Of a DNA stretch of 64,000 nucleotides, positions 36,508-48,780 are shown in pieces. The notes under the pieces were generated by a model. The model did no database searches, had not been told where the DNA came from, and was given only the letters and a program-made list of their open reading frames with translations. The stretch is taken from assembly GCA_033065855.1 (NCBI GenBank), contig JAVXUO010001194.1, positions 208,501-272,500 on the forward strand, in the 5' to 3' direction. Position numbers and translations under genes: made by a program. Every line of letters begins with the position of its first letter. The stretch's first letter is position 1. The stretch is from Escallonia rubra (lineage: Eukaryota > Streptophyta > Magnoliopsida > Escalloniales > Escalloniaceae).

Positions 36508-37030
36508 GTCGCAGGAATAGTGATGAAAGTGATGAGTTTGGCTTTGGGAGGGAAGTCAAAAGTATATAGAAAGCATGCAAAAGACTAGGAAAGATGCCAA
36601 GGCTGCTACCTCGGAGACGCGCGATTGTAAGTAGACCGGCTTGATAATCATATGGGACCAGCTTTACATTTGTGTGGATGTCTGAGCTTGTGTTTCGCCA
36701 TTTCTGGAAAAGAACTACTACTTTTTTCTCCCTTATCTTTTTTGTCATTTTAGGGAGACAAAAAATAAAGGAGATATTTTCATGTGACCCCACCGAAATT
36801 GGAGGAAGAAAAGGACCTTTCAGGTGACAAGACAACCTTGAGGAGATATTTTTCGATACGTCAAGTAGGAGCAAACATGGTACACAAGAAGACAAAACAA
36901 CCTATTAGGAAGTGACATCGTTTATTATCCGTGGACACTGACCCAAATAAGCAAACAACCGACGGACGGACTCTGGGACAAGGCATGCACCTACGGCCTA
37001 CCTCTCTGACAAAGGAGATCCGCATATATA
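36508..37030 (-). repeat. Orphan CBF promoter and upstream block
   Basis: It aligns with upstream DNA of other CBF copies: GAGACGCGCGAT (about 36614), CTTGATAATCATATGGGACC and the GGAGGAAGAAAAGGACC segment. It lies upstream of the truncated CBF start at 36466-36507 and is paralogous to 59650-60003 and 60238-60660. Confidence 0.7.
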
Positions 37031-37207
37031 TTTTTTAAAAATAATACAAAATAAAAATTTTAATTGATAAGTAACGACCTACAAAAAATATTTATTTTTA
37101 CAAGTTAAAATTTATTAAAAAATATAGTTAAAAAATTTTAAATGTCACGTACGTTTGATACATTTTTTTTCTTTCTTGTTACTCAAAATTCATTTTATTG
37201 AATATGA

Positions 37208-37924
37208 TTAAAATTGGTCGGAATAACTCCATAATGGCTCCTCCGCACAAAATTCCACTTCATCGTGACCATAGTTGTGCTCTCCATCTCCACCTGCACA
37301 GTGCGGTGGTGGCACCATCAACCCCTCCGCCAAATTTGCCAGCAATCCTGGCATCCCGAAATCCGTCTCCTCGTTTATGTAAAACGCCTCTTGCGGCAAT
37401 GCCGCCCCCCCGCATTCCTCTTCCTTCATCTCTGCCTCACGCCCCGCCGGCCGGAACGCCTCCGCAGCCTCGGCCGCCGCCTTCTGAATGTCCTTTGAAT
37501 CCGATGAAGCCGGAACCGGCAGCCGCCAAGTCGAGTCAGCAAAGTTAAGGCAGGCTGACCTCCCTCTAAGCGCAATAGCGGCCACGTCATGAGCTCTAGC
37601 TGCCATCTCGGCGGTAGGAAACGTGCCCAGCCAGATTCTCGTCTTCTTGTTGGGTTCTCGGACCTCGCAGACCCACTTGCCCGAATTCCGTCTCCTCACG
37701 CCCCGGTAAACCGGGTGCCGGGTCTCTCTGAACTTCTTCCTCCCAGCTCGCTTCTTGGGTTTGCTCGATGCCAGCAACACCTCGTCATCCGAAAAATTAC
37801 GTGGTCTTGAAGTGGTATTGCTGCCATCTGACACTGTGGTTGATGCTTCGGGTTCTTCGAGCGGCCTAAGGTTTGAAAAACATGGAAATGGGTCGGAGAA
37901 GTAGGAGTGAGAGAAATTATCCAT
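37208..37924 (-). CDS. DREB1: DREB1/CBF transcription factor, copy 5
   Basis: A 238-residue intronless CBF-type AP2/ERF protein, intact from [15 protein letters not shown] to LWSYSDQF. The open frame extends 45 codons further upstream but crosses the TATA box at 37987-37995, so ATG 37924-37922 is the likely start. The signature [13 protein letters not shown] and the AP2 domain are canonical. The post-AP2 motif reads DSTWR instead of DSAWR, a change shared only with copy 7, which marks the two as sisters. The promoter carries both a G-box and a CCGCGT motif. Probable role: nuclear activator of CRT/DRE-containing cold genes. Confidence 0.95.
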   Translation of the reverse strand: MDNFSHSYFSDPFPCFSNLRPLEEPEASTTVSDGSNTTSRPRNFSDDEVLLASSKPKKRAGRKKFRETRHPVYRGVRRRNSGKWVCEVREPNKKTRIWLGTFPTAEMAARAHDVAAIALRGRSACLNFADSTWRLPVPASSDSKDIQKAAAEAAEAFRPAGREAEMKEEECGGAALPQEAFYINEETDFGMPGLLANLAEGLMVPPPHCAGGDGEHNYGHDEVEFCAEEPLWSYSDQF

Positions 37925-37986
37925 TAGCAGTCGAAAATATAGTAGCACAAGTAGTGATGAGTTTGGGTTTGAGAGGCAAGTCAAAA

Positions 37987-38029
37987 GTATATATAAGCAG
38001 GCAAAAGAGTGGCCACGTGTAAGACGCGG
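37987..38029 (-). promoter_or_regulatory. Promoter of CBF copy 5: TATA, G-box, CCGCGT
   Basis: TATATATAA lies at 37987-37995, a CACGTG G-box at 38014-38019, and ACGCGG at 38024-38029 (CCGCGT in gene orientation). The compact order is identical in copy 7. The G-box could bind bHLH/bZIP factors such as PIFs, and the other site CAMTA factors; both roles are inferred from motif alone. Confidence 0.6.
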
Positions 38030-38504
38030 GTTGTTAAAGGAGACAGGCTGGGCTTCCACGGTAGCACTACTAATTTTTTTTTTTTGGTTACAAGTAGCAA
38101 GATGTATATCCTAACAAGTTGTTGATTATGTTCTTTTTATGTGTTGTATACGAAGGAAAAGGTAACATGTAATTTTTGTTAGTGAGCTCCCACGAAGTTT
38201 AATACGTATAATTAAAAACGTGATTCAGATAGTGCATTTGAAGTTTATTAGTTTCTCATAAAAAAATTATGTCTTACTGGAGAACTAACCCATCAAATAT
38301 AGCATTAGATTTTAGGTGAAGACCATGGACAAGAGCAGTGTCCAGCTCTAATACCATGTTAGATCCTAGTATCTAATTCAAAAATATCCATTAAAGAGGC
38401 CATCAAATATAATAATCAAACTCAATAATTTATATAGAGTGGATGTATAACTTTAATAATACAAATAATTAAGAACGTAAAGAGTAAAGATTCTTTACAC
38501 TAAA

Positions 38505-38860
38505 TCAACTTGAAATGAAGGAAAGCAATTGATGACCTATTTGATGACGAAGAAAAGGAGGAAGAAAAGGACATTTTAGAAGACAAAACAACCTATTTGA
38601 GGCATGCACCTACCTGCCCTGAGAAAGGAGAGTCACGTATGTATAAAGCGCGTGCGAATTACGCTGAGAAGGGAGAGCCATATATGCATAAAGCGCGTGC
38701 GAATTCTAAATAAACGGAGTGTTTGGCTCTCCTACTTGTGTACTCCTCTGTTGTTTGGGGCCAGAGAAAGTTATGAAGGAAACCCAGTTTGTCAATATCA
38801 TCGATTTTTGTGGCATCCAAACACGGAACAAGTGGAGCTAGTGGGTGACATGTCTTTTAT
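38505..38860. repeat. CBF-cluster upstream duplication block, copy near CBF 5
   Basis: It carries two AAAGCGCGTGCGAATT units (about 38646 and 38692), TTTGTGGCATCCAAACACGG and GGAACAAGTGGAGCTAGTGG. The paralogous block at 61945-62210 is nearly the same, and both are followed by the same AT-rich DNA up to a (TA)n tract holding a hairpin-module element. Confidence 0.75.
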
Positions 38861-39275
38861 ATTTAGTTGGCCGCTTTTTTTAAAAAAAATATACAAAATA
38901 AAAATCTTAATTGGTAAGCAACGATCTACAAAAATTATTTTAGTTTTCACAACTTAAAATTCATCATAAAATATAATTAAAAAAATTTAAAGGGTCACGT
39001 TTGATACGATAATAATATTTTGCTAACTTATTTTTAAACACGTATGGCTAACTCATTTTTCTGTTATTTAAGATTCATTTTACTGAATATGATAATAAAT
39101 AACTACACACGATGTTTGATTTTTTTTTACACAAAATTTATAATATTAATTTTATTTTTACACACGCATCGCGTGCGTCACAATGACTCATATATATATA
39201 TATATGTATACATATATACATATATATACATGTATCTATATATGTATATATGTATATATATATATATATATATAT

Positions 39276-40134
39276 GGGAGCTGATCCGTTGAGAGCGCTA
39301 GCAAAATAGGAGATCTTGCAAACGCGATCTGGCCGTCCATCCTGAAAGATGGACGGCCCAGATCGCGCCTTTTTCGAATACTGTCAGTCGTCCGCGACAC
39401 TATGTCGCGGACGGACTTTTTTACCTTTTTGCCCCTCCACCCGTCCGCTACACTGTATCGCGGACGGTCCAAATCTTTTTTTTACGTTTTTTTAAGTACG
39501 TCCGCTACATAATGTAGCGGACGATTTTTTTAAAAAAATACCCTCCTGTTCCATCCGCTACATTATGTAGCGGAGGAGTAGGCAGACATTATTTTTTTTC
39601 TGTCCTTTCTTTCATTAAAACTCTGACACGTTTCTCTCTCTCTCTCTCTCATTTCTCTCGTCAATTTCTGACACACTCTCTTTCCTCTCTCTCTCTCTCT
39701 ATCTGGTGCTGGTGCCATATTATTATGTCCTGAGCTCCGAAGAGAGATGTGATTCTGGTTTGATAGCCACACCATTTGAAGATTCAAGATGTGCTTTTTT
39801 CTTTTAATGATGGCTCCACTTTCTAGACTACAGCCTTGCTTCACGAGATTCATGGTAGTTGTTGGTGATTGCGGGGTAAACCACATTCTCCGCTGGAAGA
39901 ATTGCTTGACATCTTAGAAGCTGACACACATAGGTAAGCAATAAGATTTGGCCCTTCAGCCTTCCCCAAAGCAACATATTTTTGTCAATGGTAATTTTAT
40001 TCGTGGTTGATTTCAAACACCAGTTGGACTTTGCTTAAAGAATGGCTCCTTTACAGACACTTTCTCTCTCTTTTCTCTCACCATGTTTGCAATCCCGTTG
40101 GAACTGTCAAGGTTTTAAACAACAAATTATGCTC

Positions 40135-40169
<35 letters not shown>

Positions 40170-40635
40170 AACCCTCCACTTCTTCTTCATCCTCTGTTGC
40201 TGTTGCTGTGGTTGAGGAAGAATAGGAAAATGAGGACAGTGAGAGAAACGAGAGAGAGAGAGATAGAGAGAGAGATGTCAGAAGGACAATGAGAGAAAGG
40301 ACAGAGAAAGAGAAAAAAAAAGTAGTGTTTGTCTACTCGTCCGCTACATAATGTAGCGGATGGAACATGAGGGTATTTTTATCAAAAAATAGTCCGCTAC
40401 ATTATGTAGCGGACGTACTTAAAAAAACGTAAAAAAAAGATTTGGACCGTCTGCGATACAGTGTAGCGGACGAGCGGAGGGGTAAAAAGGTAAAAAAGTC
40501 CGTCCGCGACATAGTGTCGCGAACGACTGACAGTATTCAAAAAAGGCGCGATCTGGGCCGTCCATCTTTCAGGATGGACTGCCAGATTGCGTTTGCAAGA
40601 TCTCCTATTTTGCTAGCGCTCTCAACGGCTCAGCT

Positions 40636-40638
<3 letters not shown>
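39276..40638. mobile_element. (TA)n-dwelling hairpin-module element E1
   Basis: Terminal inverted repeats of about 330 bp begin GGGAGCTGATCCGTTGAG, with (TA)n outside both ends. Each arm holds about four short palindromes. The first (39390-39412) is GTCCGCGACA, a 3-base loop, then TGTCGCGGAC. The filler, about 39640-40290, is unique-looking DNA with (CT)n and (GA)n borders and no convincing gene, perhaps captured host sequence. Any target duplication is hidden in the microsatellite. Confidence 0.9.
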
Positions 40639-40689
<51 letters not shown>

Positions 40690-40697
<8 letters not shown>

Positions 40698-40900
40698 AGC
40701 GTGTGTGTAAACTGCGTGCAAGTTCGAAATAAACGGATTGTTTGGGCCTCATACTTGTGCACACCTTTGTTGTTTGGGATCAAAGGAAGTTATTAAAGAA
40801 ACCCAACGCGTCCTTGTCATTGATTTTTGTGGCCTCCAAACACGGAACAAGTGGAGCTAGTGGCCTCTCGGGTGACACACCTTATTATATTACTATTACT
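40690..40900. repeat. CBF-cluster upstream block, partial copy
   Basis: Right of E1 and its (TA)n tract the block reappears (AAGTTCGAAATAAACGGATT, GTTGTTTGGGATCAAAGGAA, CCAAACACGGAACAAGTGGA). This suggests a further, now gene-less, duplication unit. Confidence 0.65.
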
Positions 40901-41665
40901 ATTTATGTGGTTTTACCATCTAGAACGTAACGACCGCACCACCTTCGGCAAACAAGCCCCCAACCTTTCGGGGGCGGGGGAAGGGGAGGGGAGGAGAATA
41001 CAAGCCTAGAGGAAAAAGCCTATGCAATTTCCGTCTACCAAGCCTAGAGATGTCAAAAGGGCCGAGCAGCCTGCGGGCTGGCCCGGCCCAGCCTGTTTTT
41101 TGCCCGGGCTGGCTCGGCCCGGAAAGTGAATAGTAAAGGCCCTAACCCTTAGGGCCTTGGGCCAGGGCTAGGGCCAGGCCACTTTTTTCCCAGATTATCC
41201 AGGCCCGGCCCCGCTCTAAAAAGGCCTGGGTCAGGCCCTAAAAAACAAGCTGGCCCAAAACTGGCCCTTTTTTTAGGGCTGGCCAGACCCGGCCCTCTTT
41301 TGGCCCAAATTCTGGCCTTACACACAGGCCCTATACCCTGTGACAATTTTATCTTCATTTTGGCCCTACACACTGTGACAAATTTATCTTCAATTTAAGT
41401 ACATCAATTATTATCACCTTATACCGTAAATGATGTATATTGCATATTGTTCTTTAGTATATAAATGATATTTTAACAAAAAAAGAAATAGTTTGGTGAA
41501 ATTTCTTTAACGTTAACTCGATAAAAAGATTTAGACATATCTTTAGACCAAAAAGGGATTAAAAGACTACGACATTTTAAATCCTAGCATTAGTAAACCG
41601 ATTAAGATTATTATTTTTTTTAATATTTGAATGTCAGAAATATTATTGTCCACACACACACACAC

Positions 41666-41699
<34 letters not shown>

Positions 41700-42179
41700 G
41701 AGCTGGTCCGTTGAGAACGCTAGCCAAATAAGAGATTTTGCTAGGGCGATCTAGCCGTCCATCCTCAAAGGATGGACGGACCATATATATTTTTTTCAAA
41801 AGCTGTCGGTTGTCCGCTACATAGTGTAGCGGACGGTCTTTTTTACCATATTGCCCCTCCCTCCTCGTCCGCTACATAGTCTCACGGACGACTTTTTGAT
41901 CCTGACAACCGTTAGTCAAAAAGTTATCCACTACACTGTGTAGCGGATGGTTTTTTTACTGACAGTGGTCAAGTCATCCACATCCCCCCTGACAGTTGTC
42001 ACATCAGTCATGTCGCCCCACGACTATAGCGATCCTCTGTCCGCGACACTGTGTAGCGGACAGTATTTAAATAAATACTAAATAATTTCTATCCGCTTTG
42101 CTGTGTCGCTGACGGTTTTATTGTCCACCTTACTATGTAGCGGACGGTTCATATATATACACAAAAACCTAACTTCGAA

Positions 42180-42394
42180 ACTCTATTTCATTCTTTCTTC
42201 TCACAAAATTTTTTAGCGGGCGTTGGCAAGCAGATCTGCGCAATTTCTTCCCAAGAAATCCTTTAATCGTCTCATCAATCACGTGTAAGTTTACAAACCA
42301 ATCATTTATTTGTTCATAATCTAAAGTTGTTATGAGTATTGCGGCTTATATGCATGGTTTGGAATATGTATTGAGCATGTACTAGCGTTTGTCA

Positions 42395-42456
<62 letters not shown>

Positions 42457-44008
42457 GAGAGCTGATCCGTTGAGAGTGCTGGCAAAATTAATTAAGTTGC
42501 TAGCGCGATCTGGCCGTCCACGCGCGATCTGTGGACGGTCCAGATCTTTTTTATGCATTTTTTTAGAGTCCGTCCGCTATATTATGTAGTGGACTATTTT
42601 TTGCATTTTTTTGACAATAATACCCTCTGAGTCCGTCCGCTACATAATGTAGCGGACAAGTTTTCAGACTTTTTTCTCTTTCTGTCATTAATGCTCTGAC
42701 TTTTTTTTCTTTCTCTCATCCGCTACATTACATAGCGGACTAATTTTCTTATATCTTTTTCTCTCTCTCTCTCCCTTCATTAGTGCTCTGACTTTTCTCT
42801 CTCTCTCTCTCTCTCCTTTCTCCCTTCATGTCAAGCCAGAAAGAAATTCGACAGGGAAGTGGTTGTAACAACAGCCCTGCCACCACCACCACCACCAACC
42901 CACAAAACCACCACCGTTGTCACCACCACCCTCGTCATCCTCACCCAGATCGAATCAAAAACCCAATCCCAACAAATTACTTGATTGATATTGTAAATTG
43001 ATAAAATAGCTTTCCGATCTGCAATAGTGTTTTCAGTTGATAATGGATTTACTTTCTAACAGTGGTGAGAGTGGTTTTGGGTGGTGGTTGCGTGGTGATG
43101 GGTTTCAGCTGTGCTCAAGACAGGGTCTGGTGGTGGAGTTGCAAATGGATGAACCAGCTGTACTCGACAAAAATGAACAACGACTGGTCCACCTAATCCT
43201 TCCCCCACCGAGACTTTGCCGGCGTGGACTTCGCCGGAGCCACCGGAGGCGCAAGCAGGCACGGCCAGGCCGGTGCGGAGCCGATCGGCACAGCGGCGGA
43301 GAAGGAGGAAGAGGAAGACGGTGGCATGATCGGTGGACAGAAACGACAACGACAGGTCCACCTAATCTTTCCCCCATCGAGTCTTCGCCGGAGCAACCAG
43401 AGGCGCAAGCAGGCATGGCCAGGCTGGTGCGGAGCCGATCAGTACAGCAGCGGAGAAGGAGGAAGAAAATGGCATGATCGGTGGCATGGAAGAACACTAT
43501 GTACATAGCTGCCGCCGCCGTCGTACATAGCTGCCGCTGTCGGAGAGAGAGAGAGAGAGAGGAAGTCTTACCCAGATCTGAAAGTGAAAAGAGTCTCTGC
43601 ACACTTTGGGTCGTCATTTATATTATGTCCGCTACATAATGTAGCGGACAAACTAAAGTGCACAACATGTCAGGAGAGAAAAAGAGTCTGCCTCTGTCCG
43701 CTACATAATGTAGCGGATAGATTTATGTCAAAAAATTATCCGCTACATAATGTAGCGGACATGAAACATGTCAGAAAATTAATCAGATAAAGGAGAGAGA
43801 AAAAAAAAGTATTGTCTCTGTCCGCTACATAATGTAGCGGACGGAGCTGGAGGGTATTTTTGTCCAAAAATCGTCCACTATATTATGTAGCGGACAGACT
43901 TAAAAAAAAAAGCAAAAAAAAGATCTGAATCGTCCACAGATCGCGCGTGGACGGCCAGATCGCGCTAGCAACTTAACCCAGTTTGCTAGCGCTCTCAACG
44001 GATCAGCT

Positions 44009-44068
<60 letters not shown>

Positions 44069-44193
44069 CATGTGATTTTATGTGAACACATGCTAGCGTT
44101 GTATGTATTATGCATGTGCTAGGGTTGGATGTTTGAAAGCGTTTGATAAAAGCTTCCAACCTTACCGTTTTTTCATAATTTCAGTTGCAAAAA
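42180..44193 (+). other. Putative 5' UTR exon and intron of the E2 gene
   Basis: TATATATAC at about 42150-42158 could be a TATA box. A possible leader exon ends CACGTG at a GTAAGT donor near 42284, and the acceptor TTTCAG at 44179-44184 lies 9 bases before the ATG at 44194. The intron hosts the nested element E3 in its own (TA)n tract. This model is inferred from splice-like signals only. Confidence 0.4.
42457..44011. mobile_element. (TA)n-dwelling hairpin-module element E3, nested in E2
   Basis: It starts GAGAGCTGATCCGTTGAG and ends CAACGGATCAGCTCC-C, with (TA)n on both sides. There are several near-identical modules (GTCCGCTACA...TGTAGCGGAC at about 42637, 43627, 43697, 43738, 43820). The GC-rich filler at about 42830-43540 includes an imperfect tandem duplication of about 165 bp (about 43187-43350 and 43355-43490). 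It looks captured and has no recognised domain. Confidence 0.85.
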
Positions 44194-45715
44194 ATGGATT
44201 TTAACTCTGGACCAGAAGATCCCTCCGTATTATACGACCAAACAAATTATATCAGTACGCTCATACGGGATGGTGGAGTAAGATACATTATTTATCAACT
44301 TTCTTATTCTTACGAACGTTGTATACCGTTTGTTTTGCTTAAATTATACTTATTAATTCGTAGGAAAGAGTATTTCTCACCACCGTAGAGGTATCCGTTA
44401 ATTTCAAATTGTGGAAAATGAACAAATACCAGAAAAAATTACTGCGTGGAATTGGTTTTGGGATTTTCACGCATGGACAGATCTTTCAACACCTTGACCG
44501 ACACTTAATAGGTGCCCTTGTTGAAAGGTGGAGAAGTGAAACTAATACGTTTCACTTCCCTTTCGGAGAAATGACAATTAACCTAGAAGATGTAGGGTTC
44601 ATCTTAAAGTTACCAGTGACGGGGTGGCCGGTAATTGCTCCTCCGCCGGAAGCAACGAATAAAAGAACCGCTAGGGATTTCTTCACTTCGATACCCTAGA
44701 ATCAATTTAACACTGGTGGTATAAAGTTAAAGTGGTTGGTAGATACCTACAAATCTTTGCCCGAAAACTATACGACGAGATGCTTGTGCTGTACACACAA
44801 GCCTTCCTCTTGTGGGTGATGGGGGCAATTTTATTCCCAACGACGTCGAAGAACATGGTCAGCGTGAAATATTTACCGTTGTTGGGTAACCTGCGGGAGG
44901 TTGGGGATTATGCCTGGGGTGCAGCAACTCTTGCGTAGCTGTACCGAGCATTGCACAAGGCAACGAGGCCCGACTCCAAAGCTATATGTGCATGTTTGTC
45001 GCTATTGCAGGTGTATCATATAAATCTTGATTACGTGTTCATTTTTTTTGTTGAATCGACAATAAATTTTGACGATACTTCATATAATTTGTCGTTGCTC
45101 TCAGGTGTGGTCTTATGAACATCTTGCTACCGGCGCACCCAGGTGTAGGGACGAAACCGATAATGTGTGGCCTCGGTTGTGCGCCTAGGAGTACAACCGG
45201 AAGGACAGCCACTACCCGAGGAGAGACGATCATCATCACAACATTACGTACTATCGATCTCCGGGCCAAATGCGTTGGGCACCGTACAAACGTTTGGCGC
45301 GACGAGTCGGAGAGTCGTTCCTCTTCATGCTCTCCGGGTTGCAACGCACACCCATGATCCACTTCGAGATCGCAGAGTGGCAGCTGCTAGATCGCGCTAT
45401 GCGCCATTTTGACTGCTTGCAGGGATTCCCAACCGATGCCCCGGATATGAGGGTTAACAGGAACCCACCGGGTTTCGGATGGTTTGGCAAGGCGAATGCA
45501 AACAACTTGTGTGCACAAGAAATTGAGGTTTGGAATTCCTGGCAAGACACGCTGGCGGCCATTGTCTCGGAGCCTGACCCCGTGATCAGCACCGAATAGT
45601 ACAATGAGTGGTACTACCACATCTCCCTGAGGAGAGTATCCCCAGTACGGTTTGAACGCGGGAAGAGGTATGCGCCTATGGGTCAGATCGATGAGCGTAT
45701 GGCATGCGATCTGGT
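44194..45715 (+). pseudogene. Plant mobile domain (PMD) gene, decayed, in E2
   Basis: Exon 1 (44194-44277) begins MDFNSGPEDPSVLYDQTN. Exon 2 (from 44364) gives IGFGIFTHGQ, LIGALVERWRSETNTFHFPF and GEMTINLEDVGFILKLPVTG. These are hallmarks of the plant mobile domain found in MAIN/MAIL1 proteins and in several transposon groups. A TAG (44697-44699), a frameshift near 44780 and another TAG (44936-44938) interrupt the part reading VKYLPLLGNLREVGDYAWGA. Exon 3 (from about 45106) has a stop at a Trp position, then MRWAPYKRL, HFEIAEWQLLDRAMRHFDCL and YNEWYYHISLRRVSP after another stop (45597-45599). It is not translatable as one protein. The role of PMD in transposons is unclear. Confidence 0.85.
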
Positions 45716-45875
45716 AAGTTGCTCAACAACTGTTTTTAATTGAATTTGACGATTCTAAGTGTGTGTTTGAAGTTACTTATATATTATCTCTTTGGGGATG
45801 TAAGGTAATGCCTCGCTCACCTTCTTCCAGAAGTTGAGCGAGCGGAGGGATCTGCTGGATGCAACGGGCGCGGAG

Positions 45876-46376
45876 TGTAATATCACACATCGGTTGTGGG
45901 GGAGTTTACAATTGGCCTTATAAGACCCTGCCTATGAACTCATAAGTACCTACTTGACTAGCCCTTTTGAGGGAGGCAATGCTCTTTGATGGGGCCGTGG
46001 ACCGGGTTGTTACAGATGGTATCAGAGCCAGGTTCTCGAAAGCTCGGGCTGGGCTGTCCAGTCGGGTTGCCAATGGTTGGGGGAAACGAAGGCAAGCCCC
46101 GGTATATCCCACATCAAGAAGATTGTTGGGGCAACGAAGGGTGAGCCGAGTATATCCCACATTGGCTAGAGAGGAAGATTCTGGGCTATGTGTGATTGAG
46201 CCTTAGCGAGGACGCAAAAGGAATAAGGTGGGGAGATTGTAATATCCCACATCGGTTGTGGGAGAGTTTGTGATTGGCCTTATAAGACCATGCCTATGAA
46301 CTCATAAGTACCTACTTGTCTAGCCCTTTTGAGGGAGGCAATGCCCTGTGGTGGGGCCGTGGACCGGGTCGTTACA
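45876..46376 (+). mobile_element. TRIM (miniature LTR retrotransposon) inside the E2 gene
   Basis: Two 139-bp LTRs (45876-46014 and 46238-46376) start TGTAATATC and end GTTACA. Between them lie a tRNA-Met-type primer site (TGGTATCAGAGC at about 46017) and a purine-rich tract before the second LTR. The flanking 5-mers CGGAG and CAGAG match at four of five. I count about 11 differences between the LTRs (about 8%), so it is old. No coding capacity. It splits a reading frame that joins ...RRDLLDATG to LRQQANALAFG. Confidence 0.92.
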
Positions 46377-46736
46377 CAGAGCTTCGCCAACAGGCTAATG
46401 CGTTGGCGTTTGGCTGTGGGAATTTTTTGAACCAAGCATCGGGACAGCCTTCGGGCGTCAGCCCGGGAATGGGTTATCCGGGGTAGCAGGCCCCTTACGT
46501 GAGCGAGGGATACGGTGATCCCTCGGGACAGACTTTAGGGGTGAGCCAGGGATACGGTGGTCCCTCTGTGTATCGAGAATGGGTGGTGATTGGGGATCGC
46601 CAAGCACCATGGGCCATGCTCAAGCGCCGTGGGAAGAGTTCAGTGCGCCCTCGTTCACTTTGCTTCCGGACTCGGAACCCCAACCGCTTTCTAAGAGTCA
46701 AGTCACATTAGTGAACGAGTCCTGTGGGCGGGACCA
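46377..46736 (+). pseudogene. Linker between the PMD and protease parts of the E2 gene
   Basis: After the TRIM the frame continues LRQQANALAFGCGNF, then a Gly/Ser/Pro-rich low-complexity stretch (SVSPGMGYPG, SQGYGGPSVY types) with a TAG near 46484. Such disordered linkers are common between PMD and downstream domains in transposon proteins. Confidence 0.5.
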
Positions 46737-47612
46737 TTGGTAGCCGAAGGAGGGCAATATCCCCCGGTCAATCCCTGTGGGCAATATCGCAAAGGGCATC
46801 CATTGAAGCCCCTAAAGCTGCATAAATGCCAAATAATCCAAGAGCATTATTTGAGCGGGGCCCTCCGAGACAAAGCGTCGTATAGTGTGGATCACCCGGA
46901 GGGTGTGGATTACTGTTGCTTATGGGGAGAAATGTCATCCCTGGCTCTAGGGGATTGGTTAGACAACGGTGTCATCTCTACCTACGTGGAGATTCTGAAG
47001 CAAAGGGGTCGGGAGCGGCTGAACGACTATTCGACCGTTTTTTTGGTGGATGCATTTTTTTATGGTTTCCTAGTAGCTAAATGGCGTGAGTGGGTCAATA
47101 AAAGGGAAAAGAAAAAGTTGAACGACTGGAGACCGTCCGCTAACCTACGAGCGTATATTATTAGGAATAGTCCAGTGAGCGCAAGGCTCGTCGACGTGTT
47201 TCTAATCCCATTTTTAGGAGATAGCCACTGGTACTTGGTTTGCTATGAACCAACTGAAAAAATTGTATCACTCATCAATAGTCTCCACAACGATACCATC
47301 CAGATGCCTGTGTTGGACATGTACAGAGCCCAGTTGGATGCTATGGTAATCTTACGATTGTTGTTTAATCATTATTATAACTTGCCGATTGTAAATGTTA
47401 ACTCGTTTCGTACGCCGTTTTCTGTTTCTTGCAGAATCTATTTTGTGCTATGGTCCACAGAATCCGTGATATAAGTGTACCGGCGTGGCCAAAGCTCCAA
47501 TTCTGATTGAAAAAGATGAGGTCCAAGCAACGTAATACTTCGGACTGCGGCGTCTTCGTCTGCATGTACATGGATTCCATTTGTCGGGGTGAGAGCCTCA
47601 AGGCGGCCGTCT
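46737..47612 (+). pseudogene. Ulp1/C48-type cysteine protease domain, decayed, in E2
   Basis: The frame to 47474 carries features of transposon-borne Ulp1-like (SUMO-protease fold) domains: LGDWLDNGVISTYVEILKQ, FFYGFLVAKW, VFLIPFLGDSHWYLVCYE with the catalytic His, and IVSLINSLHND where the family usually has Asp (here Asn). An intron-like stretch follows, and then a further exon near 47519-47612 with QRNTSDCGVFVCMYMD, containing the Gln and catalytic Cys. The two parts are in different frames, the Asp is lost and there is no upstream continuous frame, so activity is unlikely. Ulp1-like domains are known cargo of some plant Mutator-like elements. Confidence 0.8.
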
Positions 47613-47619
47613 AGAGTCA

Positions 47620-48780
47620 AGAATGCGTGAATGGCTTTAGATATAGGATAGATTGGCAAATTATGAAAGGCCGGCCTAGAGCGGTTAGGTTTATTGAAAA
47701 TCCGTCTGAAGACGAGCATCCGGCTAAATATGAAGACCCCAGTTGAAATTGTAACATTTGAATTAGCTTTTTTTAATAAATCTTGATTATTTTTATGAAA
47801 GTTGTCATTGGTTTGATTTGATTTGTGTTGAGATGCGCTGATTTGTGTTGAAGATGATTGATTTGACAAATTTTTGTTGAAATCAGTTGACATTTGATTT
47901 GACCTGGCAATTCGTGGGCGCAAAGCAGTCCCGTTTTCTACGTGAATATCCTATTTCATCATCACTTTCATTGTTGCCTACGTGTGTCTCATTTTACAGT
48001 GAGTGTCTGCCCCTATGACACTCGTACAAGCGAGAGCGTATTTTTTTTTCGTTATGTTGCTTGTTTTTGTAGTCTTTATTCTAATGCCAAAACCAACCCT
48101 CAACGAAGACGCTCAAAAACATTTTTCGGCTTCTTCCAATGTTTGAAATGTTCGTCCTAGATACGGATCACTAGCATCTACGGGGGTGTTGGAGCTCGCC
48201 ACGAAATCAAACATTACGAAACAAGACCTATGTAAAAATAGACTACGCTTAACAATCAAATGACATTTCTAACTGAAAATATTACCTCAAAATTATCTTG
48301 GCGAATAGACGAATTTAGGATGACAAATATACCATATACATAATCTTAAAAGTGTATCCAATTTAACAATTATTAATTTATTGAACATAAAAAATTAAAA
48401 TTACTAAGATAAATAGACAAATTCGTCATGCCAAAATACAACAAACATATCTCAAAAAATTCGAATTTAAATAGGATAAAATTTTCGAAGTTAGCGAACC
48501 TCAAAAAAATTGAATTTAACTATAATGAATTTGTTTAAAGTTAACAAATTAATTTCTAGAACATCACAAATTGATTTCTAAAACATCACAAAAAATCTAT
48601 ACTTTTTTGTCCAAAAAAAAAATTAAACTTTATCAGTTATTCCATAAAGAAAACCTCACCATTCACAAACTTATCTTGCTTGAGTGAAGTTTGAAGCAAG
48701 TGTTACTCGAAGCTTGAAGGAAGCTGAAAATGGAAGCAAGTGAGTCTGAAGGAGAAGAAAATTGTGCTGAAAGAGCTGAG
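47620..48780. other. Downstream non-coding part of E2
   Basis: AT-rich DNA, including TGATTTG-type repeats at 47805-47900. Nothing coding is supported. The hairpin modules of the right arm begin at about 48785. Confidence 0.4.

Noticed and set aside
45876-46376. Cassandra-type TRIM
   Set aside because: The LTRs lack a recognisable 5S rRNA-like promoter segment, so I call it only a TRIM.
46737-47612. Functional SUMO-type protease gene
   Set aside because: The catalytic Asp position is Asn, the Cys motif is in another frame and the upstream domain is broken, so it is listed as a pseudogene.
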